Assembly: GCA_963969345.1 (NCBI GenBank)
Contig: OZ017767.1
Coordinates: 372,001-436,000 of the forward strand
Origin: Turbatrix aceti
Taxonomy: Eukaryota; Nematoda; Chromadorea; Rhabditida; Panagrolaimidae
Direction: 5' to 3'
Length of the DNA: 64,000 nucleotides
Position numbers and translations under genes: made by a program
Notes under the pieces: generated by a model
What the model saw: only the letters and a program-made list of their open reading frames with translations
What the model was told of the DNA's origin: nothing
The model's database searches: none
Part shown: in pieces, positions 36,884-49,152 of the stretch
Numbering within the stretch: position 1 is the first letter of the stretch
How the letters are laid out: each line of letters begins with the position of its first letter

Positions 36884-39568
36884 ATGCTTGCTGAAGTTAA
36901 TATCGATGATACCGGTCACGGGGATCCACTGACGGCTTCTAACTCAAACAATGGAGCCGTCGTCGAAGCTACCGAATTGGTCGATCAGCCACTGAATGAC
37001 TCGCCGATTAGAACGACTACAAAATTGCCATTGAGTGAGGATACCAACGGTGAAAGCAATGTCAGAACTGTGAGTCTTGGAAGTTTCTGAGATGTGATGT
37101 AAAATTTGGTGTTTTCAGCATCGTACGGAAGAAGTAACTTCGGATGTCAATTTGGAGCTTGATGGAATCCTTCAGGTTGACATTTCGGATGCGTTGTCGG
37201 AACGTGATAAGGTTGGTCGGAGGGTTTTTATGAACTTCGATTTATAATTTTCTGGCCTAGGTTTACGATATTTTTGTTTATTCATTTTATGTTTTTGGCC
37301 AGTTTTTGTGCGTTTTTTTTCTACCTATTAACTTACAACTTATTGTCATTTTCTGCCTATTTATACATGTTTTTCCGTCTTTAGGTGAAGTACACCGTGC
37401 ACACGAAAACGAACATGCCGGCCTATCTCAAGCAAGAAATGTCTGTTGTTCGCGAACACGAAGAATTTATCTGGCTTCACAATTGTCTCGAAGACAATGA
37501 AGAATACGCTGGATTCATCGTAAGTCTTCAGTTTTTTTTGGAATTTCCTATTTAACCGTATCCCGCCTCCAGATTCCTCCGGCACCACCACGACCAGACT
37601 TTGACGCTTCGAGGGAAAAGCTACAAAAGCTCTCCGAAGGCGAGACCACAATGACACGTGAAGAATTCCAAAAAATGAAACAGGAACTCGAACAGGAATA
37701 CCTTGCGACATTCAAGAAAACAGTTGCGATGCACGAAGTTTTTCTCTGCCGTCTGGCGGCGCATCCTGTCTTCCGAAAGGATCACAACTTTCAGGTGTTT
37801 TTGGAATACGATCATGATGTAAGGTTTTTTTTTTGAATATTGAATTTTTGGTTTACGGTTATTGTTTTTTTTCAGCTCTCAGTTCGCGGTCGAAACAAGA
37901 AGGAAGTCGTCGGGTCGTTCTTTAAGAGATTCAGTCAGTCTGCCGATGAGGTCCTCCTAGCCGGGCAGCACGATGTCGATGAATTCTTTGAACGTGAGAA
38001 AAATTATCTTGTCGAATATCACACCCATATCAGGGATGCCGCTACAAAGGCTGAAAAAGTTTGTAAGCAACGAAAAAGTGAGTTTTTCTTGCGTTTTTTA
38101 TGGTGTTTTTTTTACATTTTTTTGTACGGTCGTATTTTCAAATTTTCATTTAATTTATGGTCGTTTTGTTTCTCGACACGATATTTGAGCTTTTGAATGC
38201 TTCACTTATTTTTATCGATTTTGCGGTTGTTTTTGCATCTAATAAACAACATTTTCACCCTTTCAGGCATTTCCGAATCATACGGTTCAATTTCCCGGAA
38301 TTTTGAAAAATTCAGCCAGCTTGAAGCCCTCGGAGGTGATAAAAATTTTGCTCGTTTTGTTCAACGCGCTTCTGATGCCCTGGAAAAGCTGAAGAAGACG
38401 GAAGCACGCGTTGGCACGGATGAGGAACTCAAGGAAGCCGATACCCTGCGTTACTTCTGCCGCGAGACTGATGCTGCCAAATCACTGCTCTACCGACGGA
38501 TACGATGCTTGGCAAACTACGAAGCGGCCAACAAGAACCTCGAACGTGCACGCGCCCGAAACCGAGACATCCAAAGGTCTGAATCCGAGCAGAAGGAAGC
38601 CTGCGAGAAGTTTGAGCACATCGCCAAGCTCAGCAAGAAGGAATTGGTCGAGTTGAAGAAGCGACGGGTCGACGCATTCAAGAGAAACCTCAGCGATCTC
38701 GTTGAGCTCGAAATCAAGCATTCCAAGGTTGGTGTTTGGTTGTTTGGGGTTAGGGAAACCGAGACAACACAGTTTTCTGTGACAGGGATATTTTTAGATT
38801 TTTTCAGAGGATTGATAAGGCAGTTAGTAGGCAGGCAGGGGGTGCTTATCAGTCCACGGTAATGTTAGTTAGTCTAATTTAGGCACTTGGGGTGTTTTTG
38901 TTCCGTGTAATGTTTTTCAAAAACATGAAGCGCTCTACGATACAAATTCAAGTGTTTTTTTAAGTTTTAGTCATGAATATTTGTAAATATACTACTTCTA
39001 CTATAATTTTTTGTTATGTTCTTTTTTGTATACACAAATAGGCTGATCCATGAATAATTGTTTTATATGCTGTATATATGTTTTTTTTTCTGCGCATTAT
39101 ACAGAGTCGCCTGTAACACAGACAGTTTGTGTCATGTCAGAGGGGTATAGAGTTGAGGGGGATTGAATATGTATACGTGATCATGATCATACAAAAATAG
39201 AATAAAAAGTAAACCAAATGATTTTATAGCTTTTTTTATATGGATGCAGGCCGGGGTGAGCACGCGCACATTTTTTTCTTCTGACTTGCTTTGCTAGTAT
39301 TGCTCCTGTGATTGTTGCACACGATGACGGCGGAGGGTTAATAGCCTCGGGACACACGCTGAACTGCACGTTGGCGCGTGACGGCGGGGAAAATGTGACT
39401 TTTTTCGGGGTTCGGAAGGAACAAAAGGTGTTGGTTGCATTACACGTTTTTATTTGCTTTCAGGCCAAAATATCCTTCCTTCAATCAGTGATTTCATCTC
39501 TTCGTGAAAGCAGCATTACCAACACCAGTGGTGGTGGTAATGGTATTGGAAACAGCGATCAGGCCTAG
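36884..39568 (+). CDS. snx-6: SNX5/6-type sorting nexin (retromer SNX-BAR)
   Basis: Seven exons (36884-37069, 37119-37211, 37385-37519, 37573-37818, 37876-38077, 38267-38727, 39464-39568) join to 475 residues. After an acidic N-terminus the PX domain begins with [20 protein letters not shown], continues [19 protein letters not shown] and [20 protein letters not shown], then the helical insert ([19 protein letters not shown]) typical of SNX5/6/32, then [12 protein letters not shown]. The C-terminal half (from about 240) is a BAR coiled coil, ending in a short helix encoded by the last exon ([11 protein letters not shown]). With SNX1/2 this protein coats endosomal tubules that return cargo to the Golgi; the SNX5/6 PX domain binds cargo rather than PI3P. 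The last intron (736 bp) is long for this window. Start ATG gives a normal acidic leader. Confidence 0.95.
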
Positions 39569-40458
39569 TTGAATTGAGCCATTACGATCGATTGAACCAT
39601 CACCAGCAACCACCCCACGGCCAGGGGGTTTAGTCAGAGTCATTCAATCATTGATCGATCGATTGATCGCTTCTTGACTGCTGTATGATAAGTTTGGTCG
39701 ACCGGAGCTAGGCTGACTGACTGACAGAGGCTGCCTGGTCTGGTGAGTGGTTTGTTCTTGTTCTTTTCCCTCTTTCTCTTCTTCGACTTCTTCTTCGTGG
39801 ATTTTTTCTTCCAAAAAATTAGATTTTTAATTTCTTTACATTTTAATTCCCAAACGGTTTGGTAGGTCTACTCATATTATGTTGTTTTTTTCAATTTATC
39901 ACTTACACGAAGCAAAAGCCTGTTAATTACGCAGATTTATTTGGTATAAGCCTTTTCTTGTTTCTCACTGTTTATTGTCCTATCGTGGAAAGTTTTATAA
40001 TTATAATTTGTAGTATTACGTCATATTTTACTTAATTTATACGAAAAACACACACATACATGTTTATTTATTTGTAATATCCTTGATTCATTGATTGGTT
40101 GTTTCGTGTTCTTCTGTGGACTGATTAAAGTAATCAGGCACAAAGGCAGATATATAATTGGTAATTGTTGTGAGAATAAACGAATTTATCTATTTTTGTG
40201 CGTGAAAGGCGAAGACTGACTACCGGTTATTTATACTCCGGATTATGAATATTTTTGAATTGTAAAAAAATTTGAAACTCGTGGATTTTCTTATTTTTTT
40301 TGTCGTATTGCGTCCAGGGTTTTCAAATGGCAATTACTCAACATTTTGCGTTTCAAGGGCCAAATTCCCGATTTCGATCCGGGTGTACTGTTTGTTTTTT
40401 TTGTTTTTGGAAAAGTTGTCAAACATTTTAGACCAAAACGTTTTGTTTTTAGTGAAGA
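39569..40458. other. intergenic region snx-6 / gck-3
   Basis: An 890-bp gap between two genes on the same strand. Short palindromic ATCGATCGAT-type runs occur at 39640-39670, with TCTTC-rich DNA at about 39765-39800. The gck-3 promoter is expected here. Confidence 0.5.
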
Positions 40459-43400
40459 ATGAGTGCGCCATCGGAAGGGGCAGCCTCGGCTTCTCCCCCC
40501 ATTCCTCCTTCCGAATCCGCGGCTGCACACCCCCAAGACTCTGCTCCGCCTCCACCGGCAGCAGCAGCGGCAGCCCCCACCACTGCCCCGGACCCTCTGC
40601 TGGCACCCGCGTCACTCCCCAACGTCGGCTCCCACGTCTCGATTGCTTCTGCCGCCTCCGTCGCCGCTGCGGCACGTGAGTCTCGAGACAGCGTAGGCAA
40701 CATTACAAAGTGGCCCACCCGCTCAGAGGACTACGAGCTGCTCGGCATCATTGGGGTCGGTGCTACGGCTACGGTGTACAAGGCGGTGTGCAAGCCGCGA
40801 AACGAGCCATGTGCCATCAAGTCGATCAATCTCGAGAAGTGGCAGACGTCGGTAGACGAGCTCTCCCACGAGATCCAGGCAATGTCTATGTGTGCCCATC
40901 CAAATGTAGTTACGTATCATACGTCTTTCGTCGTCAAGGAAGAATTATGGGTTGTCATGCCGTTGTTGGAGGTTGGATCCATGTTTGACATTCTCAAAAG
41001 GAAAATCAAGGTTGGTTTAGATTTTTTTGTTTTAAAAAAAAAGGAATATGTGTTGGTCAAAAACACCAGAAAACGAAAACATAGTCCAAAAATATAATTT
41101 CTTATAAGGGTCCCAAAGGTAACGTAATAACGGCAAAAACGCAATGTTACTCGTTACAAACGTAACAAAATAGCGCTGTTAGTATCTTATGCAGCGCGCC
41201 TAAAGTAACGTCATAAAGACAAAAGCTGAATGTTACTCCTATCAAAAGTAATGTAATAGCATTCTTTTAATGTTATGCAGCGAACATGAAGTAAAAAAAT
41301 AAGGCAAAACTTCGAATCTTACTTTTGACAAAAGTAATAAAACAACGAAATTCGGATATTATGCAATGCACCCATAGTAACAAAATAGCGACAAAGGTTG
41401 AATGTTACTCTTATCAAAAGTAATACAATAGCATTCTTTGAATGTTATGCAGCGCACAAGAAGTAATAATAAGCTGCAACCCAGTATGTTATTCCTAACA
41501 GATGTAATATTTTAGCTATTTTTTTTATTATGCAGAAGACGTGAAGTAACATTTTTTAGACTCCGTTTTTTGTTTGGGCCGAGTCATAAAATATACCTGC
41601 GCACGCCTGCATGTGGATAAAAAACTTTGTAATCTGTTTCAATTTTTTTGAGTCGGTTTTGGTTTTTTTTGCTTTTGTAAAAAAAAAAGAGATAATCTAT
41701 CTAAGCTTAAAATACTTTTTGATATCACTTTTTATTTTTTATGCGGTCAGCGTTTCCAAACCGGTTGTTTTATGGACTTGCGACGAAATCGTTTCATTTT
41801 TGATGATAACAAATGTAAACCATTGATCATTTGTTTCAAAGTACCTGATGTTTTGCTTTTTTCTTCTCATTTACGTACTTGATCTCTGGGTTTGTTTTTT
41901 TACCAAAAAAAATTCCCTGGGAAAATTAGTATTTTGACTGACTGAGAAGAAGACAAAAAGAATTTTTTTAGCAAATGGGCAAAGAACAGGCTTCTCACGG
42001 TGTCCTGGATGAGTCAGTCATCGCTACGGTTCTAAAAGAAGTGCTCAAGGGCCTGGAATACCTTCATAATTCCGGGCAAATTCATCGTGACATAAAGGCC
42101 GGTAACATCCTCATTGCCAAAGATGGAAGTGTGCAGGTTGCTGACTTTGGCGTTTCTGGATGGCTTGCAGCGAGTAACGGTGACCTAAGTCGCCAGAAGC
42201 AAAGGCACACCTTTGTCGGTACACTTGGTTCGTTTTTTTCCTGCGTGAAATGCAAAAAAACAATGTAAATGTTTTAGGTTGGATGGCACCAGAGATTATG
42301 GAACAGGTATCAGGATACGATTTCAAAGCCGATATCTGGTCATTTGGTATACTGTGCATTGAACTCGCGACGGGAACAGCACCCTATCATCGCTATCCAC
42401 CGATGAAGGTTCTCATGCTCACGCTGCAGAATGATCCACCGACGCTGGACATGAATGCTGAACGCAAGGATCAGTACAAGCAGTATGGAAAGAGTTTTCG
42501 GCATCTTATCAAGGAGTGCCTTCAGGTTGGTAAAGCAGGGGGTGCCAAAGTTTAAAAAAAAGTTGATCTGTAATTTTTGAAAAATCGAAAAAGATAAAAA
42601 AATTTTACTTTTTTTGAATGAAATTTTATTGGCAAACACCTTTTTCACAACAAAAAAATTTCAACACTTGTTTCTTAAAATTTGATTCTATTGCTAAAAA
42701 GAAAGTTTTCATAAAGTTTTTGCTAAACTTTGACTTTTTGTCCGAAAACATTTTTTTTTACTTTTTTGTTTCTTTTCATAAAATTCAAAATTTTGGGTCT
42801 AGGACTTTTTTTATTTTTTGATGTTTTTGAATCGATTGCAATTCCATTTTTTTTCAGAAAGACCCAACAAAGCGTCCGACAGCCGGTGAGCTGCTGAAAT
42901 CATCGTTTTTCAAAAAAGCAAAGGATAAGGCCTTTCTTCAACACGCTCTCATCGAGTCTCTCGGCGGCGTCGGCATACAGACCCTCCCTGCCAACATGCC
43001 GAAGAAGGTAGCCAGCGGCAAGCTCAAGAAAGACAAGGCTGGCAACTGGGAATTCGAGTACGACGACCCCCTCGATGAAGCCGATGAAACGGAAACCAAG
43101 AAACCTGAAACACCTGCAGCTGTGTCAGCTACCGCTGCGAGTGGCGACCAAGTGGCTGGGCCGAGTGAGGCTGACGCCAGAATAGAGCCGGTTGCTAACG
43201 GCGAAGTCAAGACTCTCAATTTGGTGAGTGTCTTGTCACGAATTTTTTTTGAATTGAATTTTGATTTTTTAGGTTCTACGCGTCCGAAATCAGCAACGCG
43301 AGCTGAACGATATAAAATTTGACTACACACCTGACCAGGACACGGTGCAAGGTATTGCCAACGAACTCGTTACCGCCGAACTCATCGATGGCCAGGACCG

Positions 43401-43560
43401 AGTGATCGTAGCCGCAAATCTACAAAAACTCATTGATCTATCACGAGAACATTCCGATCGAAAGTCTATAACCTTTGCCCTCCATTCCGGGGTCCAGGGC
43501 AACGAAGTGCCCGATGAACGATCACTGACTGGTTTTGCGCAGCTTTCGCTCGTCGAGTAA
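40459..43560 (+). CDS. gck-3: SPAK/OSR1 (GCK-VI) kinase
   Basis: Five exons (40459-41010, 41972-42227, 42278-42525, 42858-43223, 43273-43560) make 569 residues. A Pro/Ala-rich N-terminus (1-75, as in SPAK) leads to the kinase domain from YELLG (about 92): glycine loop [14 protein letters not shown] Lys in [11 protein letters not shown], catalytic [22 protein letters not shown]-loop RHTFVGT (Thr264, the WNK target position), WMAPEIMEQ. An acidic linker is followed by the C-terminal CCT/PF2 domain ([33 protein letters not shown]), which docks RFxV motifs of WNK and ion cotransporters. Role: osmotic and chloride control under WNK. Odd: the normally invariant GTPCW after the T-loop reads GTLGW. 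Intron 1 is 961 bp and carries a repeat array. Confidence 0.95.
41105..41565 (+). repeat. degenerate tandem repeat array in gck-3 intron 1
   Basis: About five imperfect units of roughly 85-95 bp, each with a GTTACTCxTATCAAAAGTAA core followed by TGTTATGCAGCG. Related units, in inverted orientation, occur at 62675-62915. Unit boundaries are approximate. Confidence 0.65.
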
Positions 43561-45179
43561 AAAAAATAAGAAAAAAAGTGACGGTAATCAAATTAAAAGA
43601 AAATAAGAAATAATTCTTTTTTTTGCTTGCTTAGTTTTATTTTTTTGCCTTTTTGGTTTCAAAATTTTTTACAGCTTTCTTCCGCCTGGATATACTGTAG
43701 TTGATACGTTTGCTAGAATCCAATCTCCCGTTTTGTTTTTTTTGCAAAAAAAATATTTTTTGGCAGGCAGAAGAAGTTGAAAGCTATAGCGCGCGGAAAC
43801 GAACAGAGAAAGTGCGAAGAATACTATTGACTATGGTTAGTGTGCGAAGTTCGATATGAATTTCGTATGTTTTTTTTCTTTCTTTCATCCATTATTTTGA
43901 CGAATAAAACAGTCGGCAAGCCTTGATAACGATGCCTGAAATAACAGTTCGGGGGACGTAAAGAAGAAGCAAATTGGCAGACACAGGGAAGAAACATTTT
44001 TCTAATAAAACTTGTTTTTATTATGTCAATCAGGGTCTAAAACGGGTCAGAAATTTTGGTCCTACGTGTGTATAAGATTTGAAAAAAAAACTTCATCTAT
44101 TTATTTTTAGGATAAATTTTTTTACGGTTTCTTACTAAAATAACTTTTTTTAATTTTTTTAAATAAATATTCATAAATTTGATTCAAATATTGATTTATT
44201 TCGATCGGCGATGGTCTCTTACAAGGAAAGTGTCAGGGTTCATTTTGGAATTTCTTCACGAAACTTTGCCAAAAGTTTGATTTTACTATGAGAAGTTTAT
44301 ACTGAAAAATTCAGTTGCACCGCTCATGATCTGACAGAGTTACGGTAGTCGAAAATCACGTTTTTGCCATTTTTGACGATTTTTGTCACGTTGTAGCTAA
44401 CAAACAACGGCATTTCTAGAATCAGGGTGTGCATCAATCGACGTAGTTTTGCATGGAGAATCAGATAAAAATATAAAAATATAGGTTTGCCACCTTAAAA
44501 AATGCCGAAATTTGCATTTGAAAAGAGGTCACAATGGCAACATTGGTTTCGGCATTTTTCAAGGTAACAACCCTACATTATTATATTTTTAACAGATTCT
44601 CCATAAAAAAATACGTCGATTGATACACCACTTGGTTCAGAAAATGCCGTAGTTTTTTAGCTAGAACGTGCCAAAAATCGTCAAAAATGGCAAAAACGTG
44701 ATTTTCGACTACCGTAACTCTGTCAGATCATGAGCGGTGCAACTGAATTTTTCAGTATAAACTTCTCATAGTAAAATCAAACTTTTGGCAAAGTTTCGTG
44801 AAGAAATTCCAAAATGAACCCTGACACTTTCCTTGTTAGATAGTTTTCTTCTGTTTTGTCTGTCAACGACATAGTCAATAATAGAATAATGCATCAACAA
44901 CATGAGATAGTACCCTAGAAAATATTAGGTTTCCTTCTTCGATATTCTTTATTTGTGCATTACGTCGCGCACGCATATCGTATTCAGATTCTTTTGATAA
45001 CAAAAGTCAAAAAAATTAGACAAATAACAACGATGTAAAAGATAAAATCTTTTTTTTCTGTTTTTTGAGCAATCATTTGGCGAAAGAGCAGTTCCTCAAA
45101 GAAGAAGGAAGGAAGAGGACTTTTGAAGAAACAAATAACGTACACAAATTCAGTTCATTTTTAAGAACGACCCGGAGTG
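43561..45179. other. intergenic region gck-3 / astacin
   Basis: A 1.6-kb A/T-rich stretch between two plus-strand genes. Its only clear content is the large fold-back repeat at 44221-44836; the astacin promoter should lie downstream of that, within about 44840-45180. Confidence 0.5.
44221..44836. repeat. fold-back (inverted repeat) element, 616 bp
   Basis: Arms 44221-44511 and 44549-44836 are reverse complements. The outer roughly 160 bp are identical; the inner half diverges with substitutions. The loop is about 37 bp. Ends read ACAAGGAAAGTG. No coding content. Probably a non-autonomous MITE-like DNA element. Confidence 0.9.
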
Positions 45180-47400
45180 ATGTCGTTTTCGACGTCTACT
45201 ACACCATCGGCAGCGGTGTTGTTTGCATGGACAATTGTTTTTACGACAATATCATGTCTTGTCGAAGCCCAAGGTTGGTGGGATGGCGGTGGCGGCGGCG
45301 GGGGTTGGGGATTTGATCTGCCGCCACCACCGCATCATCGGCATCGTCATCACGGCCCTCCGCCGCCTTTAGGCTTCGGTCCCCCGGATGGGCCTCCGCC
45401 ACCGTTTGGATCGAACGGGCCTGGAGGATGGCGACCTCCGTCGGACATTCCACCGCATGTCTTCAGGCGAATTGCAAGATTTTGTTGGAAGCATCCGGAA
45501 CATCCCAAGTGCAAGTGGGTCAAAAAATTTTAATAAAAATATACATCAAATGTATTAAAAAAATATATTTTTAGATAAAAAAAATATGCGCTATGAAACA
45601 GATTTTTTTTAAACAAAAAAATAATAAATATATTTTTTTGCCTTCTGTAATTTTTTTTTTAAAATGTCTTCAGAGAACTTCGTCAAGGCTCCGGCGACCT
45701 ACCCCCTCCACCTCCACCCCCACCCCCTCCCCCCTTCTGGGGCGGCGGCCGACTTCCTCCAGACGCTGGTGACGATCGTTTCCCTGAATTCACGCCTTTC
45801 CGCCTCCCACCCATTCCCATCCTTCAACTTCCCGATATCCTCGCCAACGTGCCTCCTTTCCTCCGATCTGTCCTCGGCCCCCGAATCCTGGGAAACATCG
45901 ACAACATGGCGAGAGACGCAATGAGGTCCTCCTGCTCGAGTGGCCGGTGCCGTGAACAAAAAACAGAAGTATCAGACCGTCGAGCGATCATGGCAGAACA
46001 CGAGTCACGCGTGCAGAGACTCTTCGATCAGAAGAGGTCTCAGAACGACATTGACAACCACGTCGAGGTGCAGATGTCGCGTACGCATCAGGTCAAGAAA
46101 GCGTTGCTGAAGAAGGCAGGCCTCGAAGCGGACATTGAGCCTCTCAATGACGGAATTTTTCAAAGCGATCTTTTTTTGACCGAAAATCAAGCCAATTCTA
46201 TTCTCAATGAAATTACGGCTAACAACGGTGGTCAGACACCTCCCGCACCTGGAAATGGTCGGCGGAAGCGGTCGGCTTTGTTTCTGGAAACAATGCCGAC
46301 ACAGAGGTGGCCTAACGATAGACCTATTCAGTACATGTTCGACCAGACGCTTTGTAATGGTTTTTTGGGGATGAGGGATATAAAATCTGAAAAAAAAGCA
46401 AAAAAAAAATTTTTTTTTGGATTTTTTGTAACTTGTTTTACAACTTTTCATGTTTCGAACTGTTTTTCGATTATTTTGGAACTTCGAAAGTTAAAAAAAG
46501 TTTTTCTATCAACTTTTTTTTTAATTTTGGACTTTTTTTTTCAATTTTCATGACTTTTGTTCAAGAAAAAAAACAATTTGTTTGAATATTTTTTTAGAAG
46601 CTTTGTAACTTTTTTAATCATCAAATGATTATTTTATCAAAAAAAATTGACTGATCCCACAAACTCACCCTTTAGCCGAAGTCGAGCGCGCAGCCGTAAT
46701 CTCCGGAATCCGTGAAATCGAGTCCAAAACGTGTGTTCGCTTCCGCGAAGAACGCACAAAGCCTTCCAACTCCCACATCTACTACGTCAAGGTAGCCTCA
46801 TCGACCTTCTGTGGCGTGAGCTACATTGGTCGCGTCGAGCCGGTCAATACCATCTACCTGACTTTTGCCTGCGGCAACGTGAGTTTTATCCCCTAAACAT
46901 GCATACCCCATATCCATACATATTTTCTGTCTCTTCAGCCAACGGGCATCGCCATTCACGAAACCTTGCACGCACTGGGCCTCAACCACGAACAGCTACG
47001 CGGTGACCGTGATAAGTACATCACCATCAACTGGAAAAACGTGAATCCACAAAATTACGATTTTTTCGCCATTGCAGATTCCAAGCTGTATACGAGTTAT
47101 GGCGTGGAGTATGACTACAGTAGCATCATGCATTACGATCAGTTTATTGCGGGCAAGCCCGACTCTAACCTGCCAACCATGACTGCCAAGATCAATCCTA
47201 CGGTAAATAATGTCAAGATGGGACAGAGGAATGGGTTGTCAACAAGGGATATCGAAATTATCACTAAGATGTACTGCGTGCCCAATTGCGATGACAACAA
47301 TGTGTACTGCGGAGCCTGGGCACTCCAAAATTTGTGTACAGCATCGAATAATGCTGGATGGATGGTTCAGAATTGTAAAAAATCGTGTAACATTTGCTGA
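45180..47400 (+). CDS. astacin metalloprotease with ShKT tail
   Basis: Four exons (45180-45514, 45674-46353, 46676-46878, 46939-47400) make 559 residues. A signal peptide (1-30) leads to a long Gly/Pro/His-rich region, then a propeptide ending in a furin-type site (RRKR, 308-311). The catalytic domain has the zinc site HETLHALGLNHEQ (His413, Glu414, His417, His423) and the Met-turn SIMHYD (Met470). It ends in a six-cysteine ShKT module (YCGAWALQNLC...CKKSCNIC). Astacins cut matrix proteins such as procollagen; nematodes have dozens (nas genes). No EGF or CUB domain is present. The link between exon 1 and 2 is the least certain: exon 1 also reads to a stop at 45533, giving a separate 117-residue Pro/Gly/His-rich secreted protein, but splicing from GTGGGT to TTCAG keeps frame and supplies the signal peptide the protease otherwise lacks. 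Confidence 0.85.
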
Positions 47401-47611
47401 ACCGTTTTTTCTCAAAGAGCATGTTTTTTGTGTTCTGTTTGATTTTATTTTTTGGCAACGTTATTTATTTTTTGTGCAAAACGTTGACACATAAATTTTT
47501 GAAACAAAAGTTAATCGAACAAAATATGGCTGATCTGCTAGGTTTGAACAAACAATAAAACATTTGTATTTTTTATTGAACAATGCCGCATTGATGAACA
47601 ATGAATGCAGC

Positions 47612-49152
47612 ACACGCAAAAAAAAATCGTCAAGAAAACTGACGATTTTTCGTCAGTTTTCTTGATTTCTTCATTAGTTAGAAAATAACTGACGATTGCA
47701 AAAGTCAGTTTTGCATTCGTTAGAAAAACTGACGATTGCAGACATCGACTTTTTAATCGTTAGAAAAACTGACGAATTGAAAAAGTAGGAAAAAACACTT
47801 TTCCCAAACCGCTTGGCGAATCGTCCCCGATATTCGTTCATTATTCTCCTGTTCAATTCTGGCCTATTAGTTTTGCATAGTCGATGCGATCGTCGTCTTC
47901 GAAACCCTTTTTGCCATCTTTATACATGCACGTATACACATTTACAATACAAATAACAAATTAATATACCCAAATTATAAAAAAACAGTCATTGATGTGG
48001 TTGTCGATTCGAATTTACTTGGCGTTTTCTTCAAAAGTTGCTCCTTGTAGTTGTAGAATTGCAACAATATGGTTTCATTTTTCATTTTTCTGAAAACAGT
48101 ACAACTTTAGTCATTGTTTATGTGCTGTTGAAAAAAACGCACTTTTGAAACGAGAATATTCCATTTTTTTATTTTTCCGTCTTGTCAAAACCGCAGTTAC
48201 AGCATGGCATAAAATCCGGCCGGCTGCGGGCCGGCTTTTCGATTCAAGGCCGGCCGAAAAAGCCGGGAAAAGCCGGAAAAAATTCGAAAGTTGATTTTTT
48301 TCGAAAAAAGTATGATTTTCTGACGTTCTGCATTCGTCTTTTTTTTTACTTTTTACCACAGGGGAATTTATTATTATGCATTTTTCCATAATATTAGATT
48401 GTTTCCAAAAAAATTTTTTTTCCAAATTTGGTCAAATTTTGCGAAAATAACCCTAAAATAAAGCACGAAATTTTTTTTTTAAAAATAGGCCGCGGCCGGC
48501 CTGGCTTCGGCCTGAAAATTTAGGCCGGCCGCAAGCCGGCCGGCGACCTGATTTTTAGGCCGGTTTTATGCATTGGTTACAAGTACGGTTAAAAAAACAA
48601 AAAAAAAACGGAAAAACATTTATAAAAATATGTATAAATAAATATCTTTTCTTTCACATACCAAAATAAAAACTTACTGTTGACGTCAACTGTAGTTTCG
48701 AAGTTTTACGGATTGCTTTGCCGTTCTTCAGAAAATCATTGCCGGAAAAAGTTAGAAGTGTGATAGACGGACGGACTGATTGATGATCGACTTCACTGCG
48801 ACAGCGAGAAAATAAGACAGTGAGCTTAGTGACTCAGAAAATAAGAAAATGAAGAACAACAAAAATCATAGCAAAATGCGAGCATGTCGCAAAATTTGCT
48901 TGAAAATCACAGAAACTTGTGACAGATTGCCAAATACTTTTATTCTCAACTACACTGACAAAAAAAGTAAGAAAAAAACTGACGTTTTACTTAGCAAAAA
49001 AGTGAAAATTTGTGCATGCGAAAGTTGTCTCGAAAAGTCAGAAAAAACTTGATTCTTTTGCTAAAAAATCGTCAGTTTTTTTCTGATTTCTCCGATCGTC
49101 AGTTTTTCTAACGTTTTGACACTTTCATTCGTCAACTTTTTTTTTGCGTGCA
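47612..49152. mobile_element. non-autonomous element with terminal inverted repeats
   Basis: The ends CACGCAAAAAAAAA...(left) and TTTTTTTTTGCGTG (right) are inverted, each followed inward by multiple copies of AAAAACTGACGA. The left end includes a perfect 15-bp hairpin (CAAGAAAACTGACGA and its complement, 47630-47664). No transposase is encoded. A direct repeat TGAACAATGCCGCATT lies outside both ends (47578-47592 and 49239-49253), of unclear meaning. Exact termini are approximate. Confidence 0.65.
48207..48571. mobile_element. nested GC-rich inverted-repeat element
   Basis: Begins GCATAAAATCCGGCCGGC and ends with the near inverse (GGCCGGTTTTATGC). Several CCGGCCGGC-type runs near both ends contrast with the A/T-rich surroundings; the 200-bp centre is A/T-rich. 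It lies inside the 47612-49152 element, so it is the younger insertion. Confidence 0.65.

Noticed and set aside
40291..40718. Minus-strand Gly/Ala/Arg-rich frames opposite gck-3 exon 1
   Set aside because: Shadows of the Pro/Ala-rich N-terminus of the kinase.
48111..48425. Coding frames in the 47.4-50 kb block
   Set aside because: They lie inside inverted-repeat elements and reflect repeat sequence, not genes.
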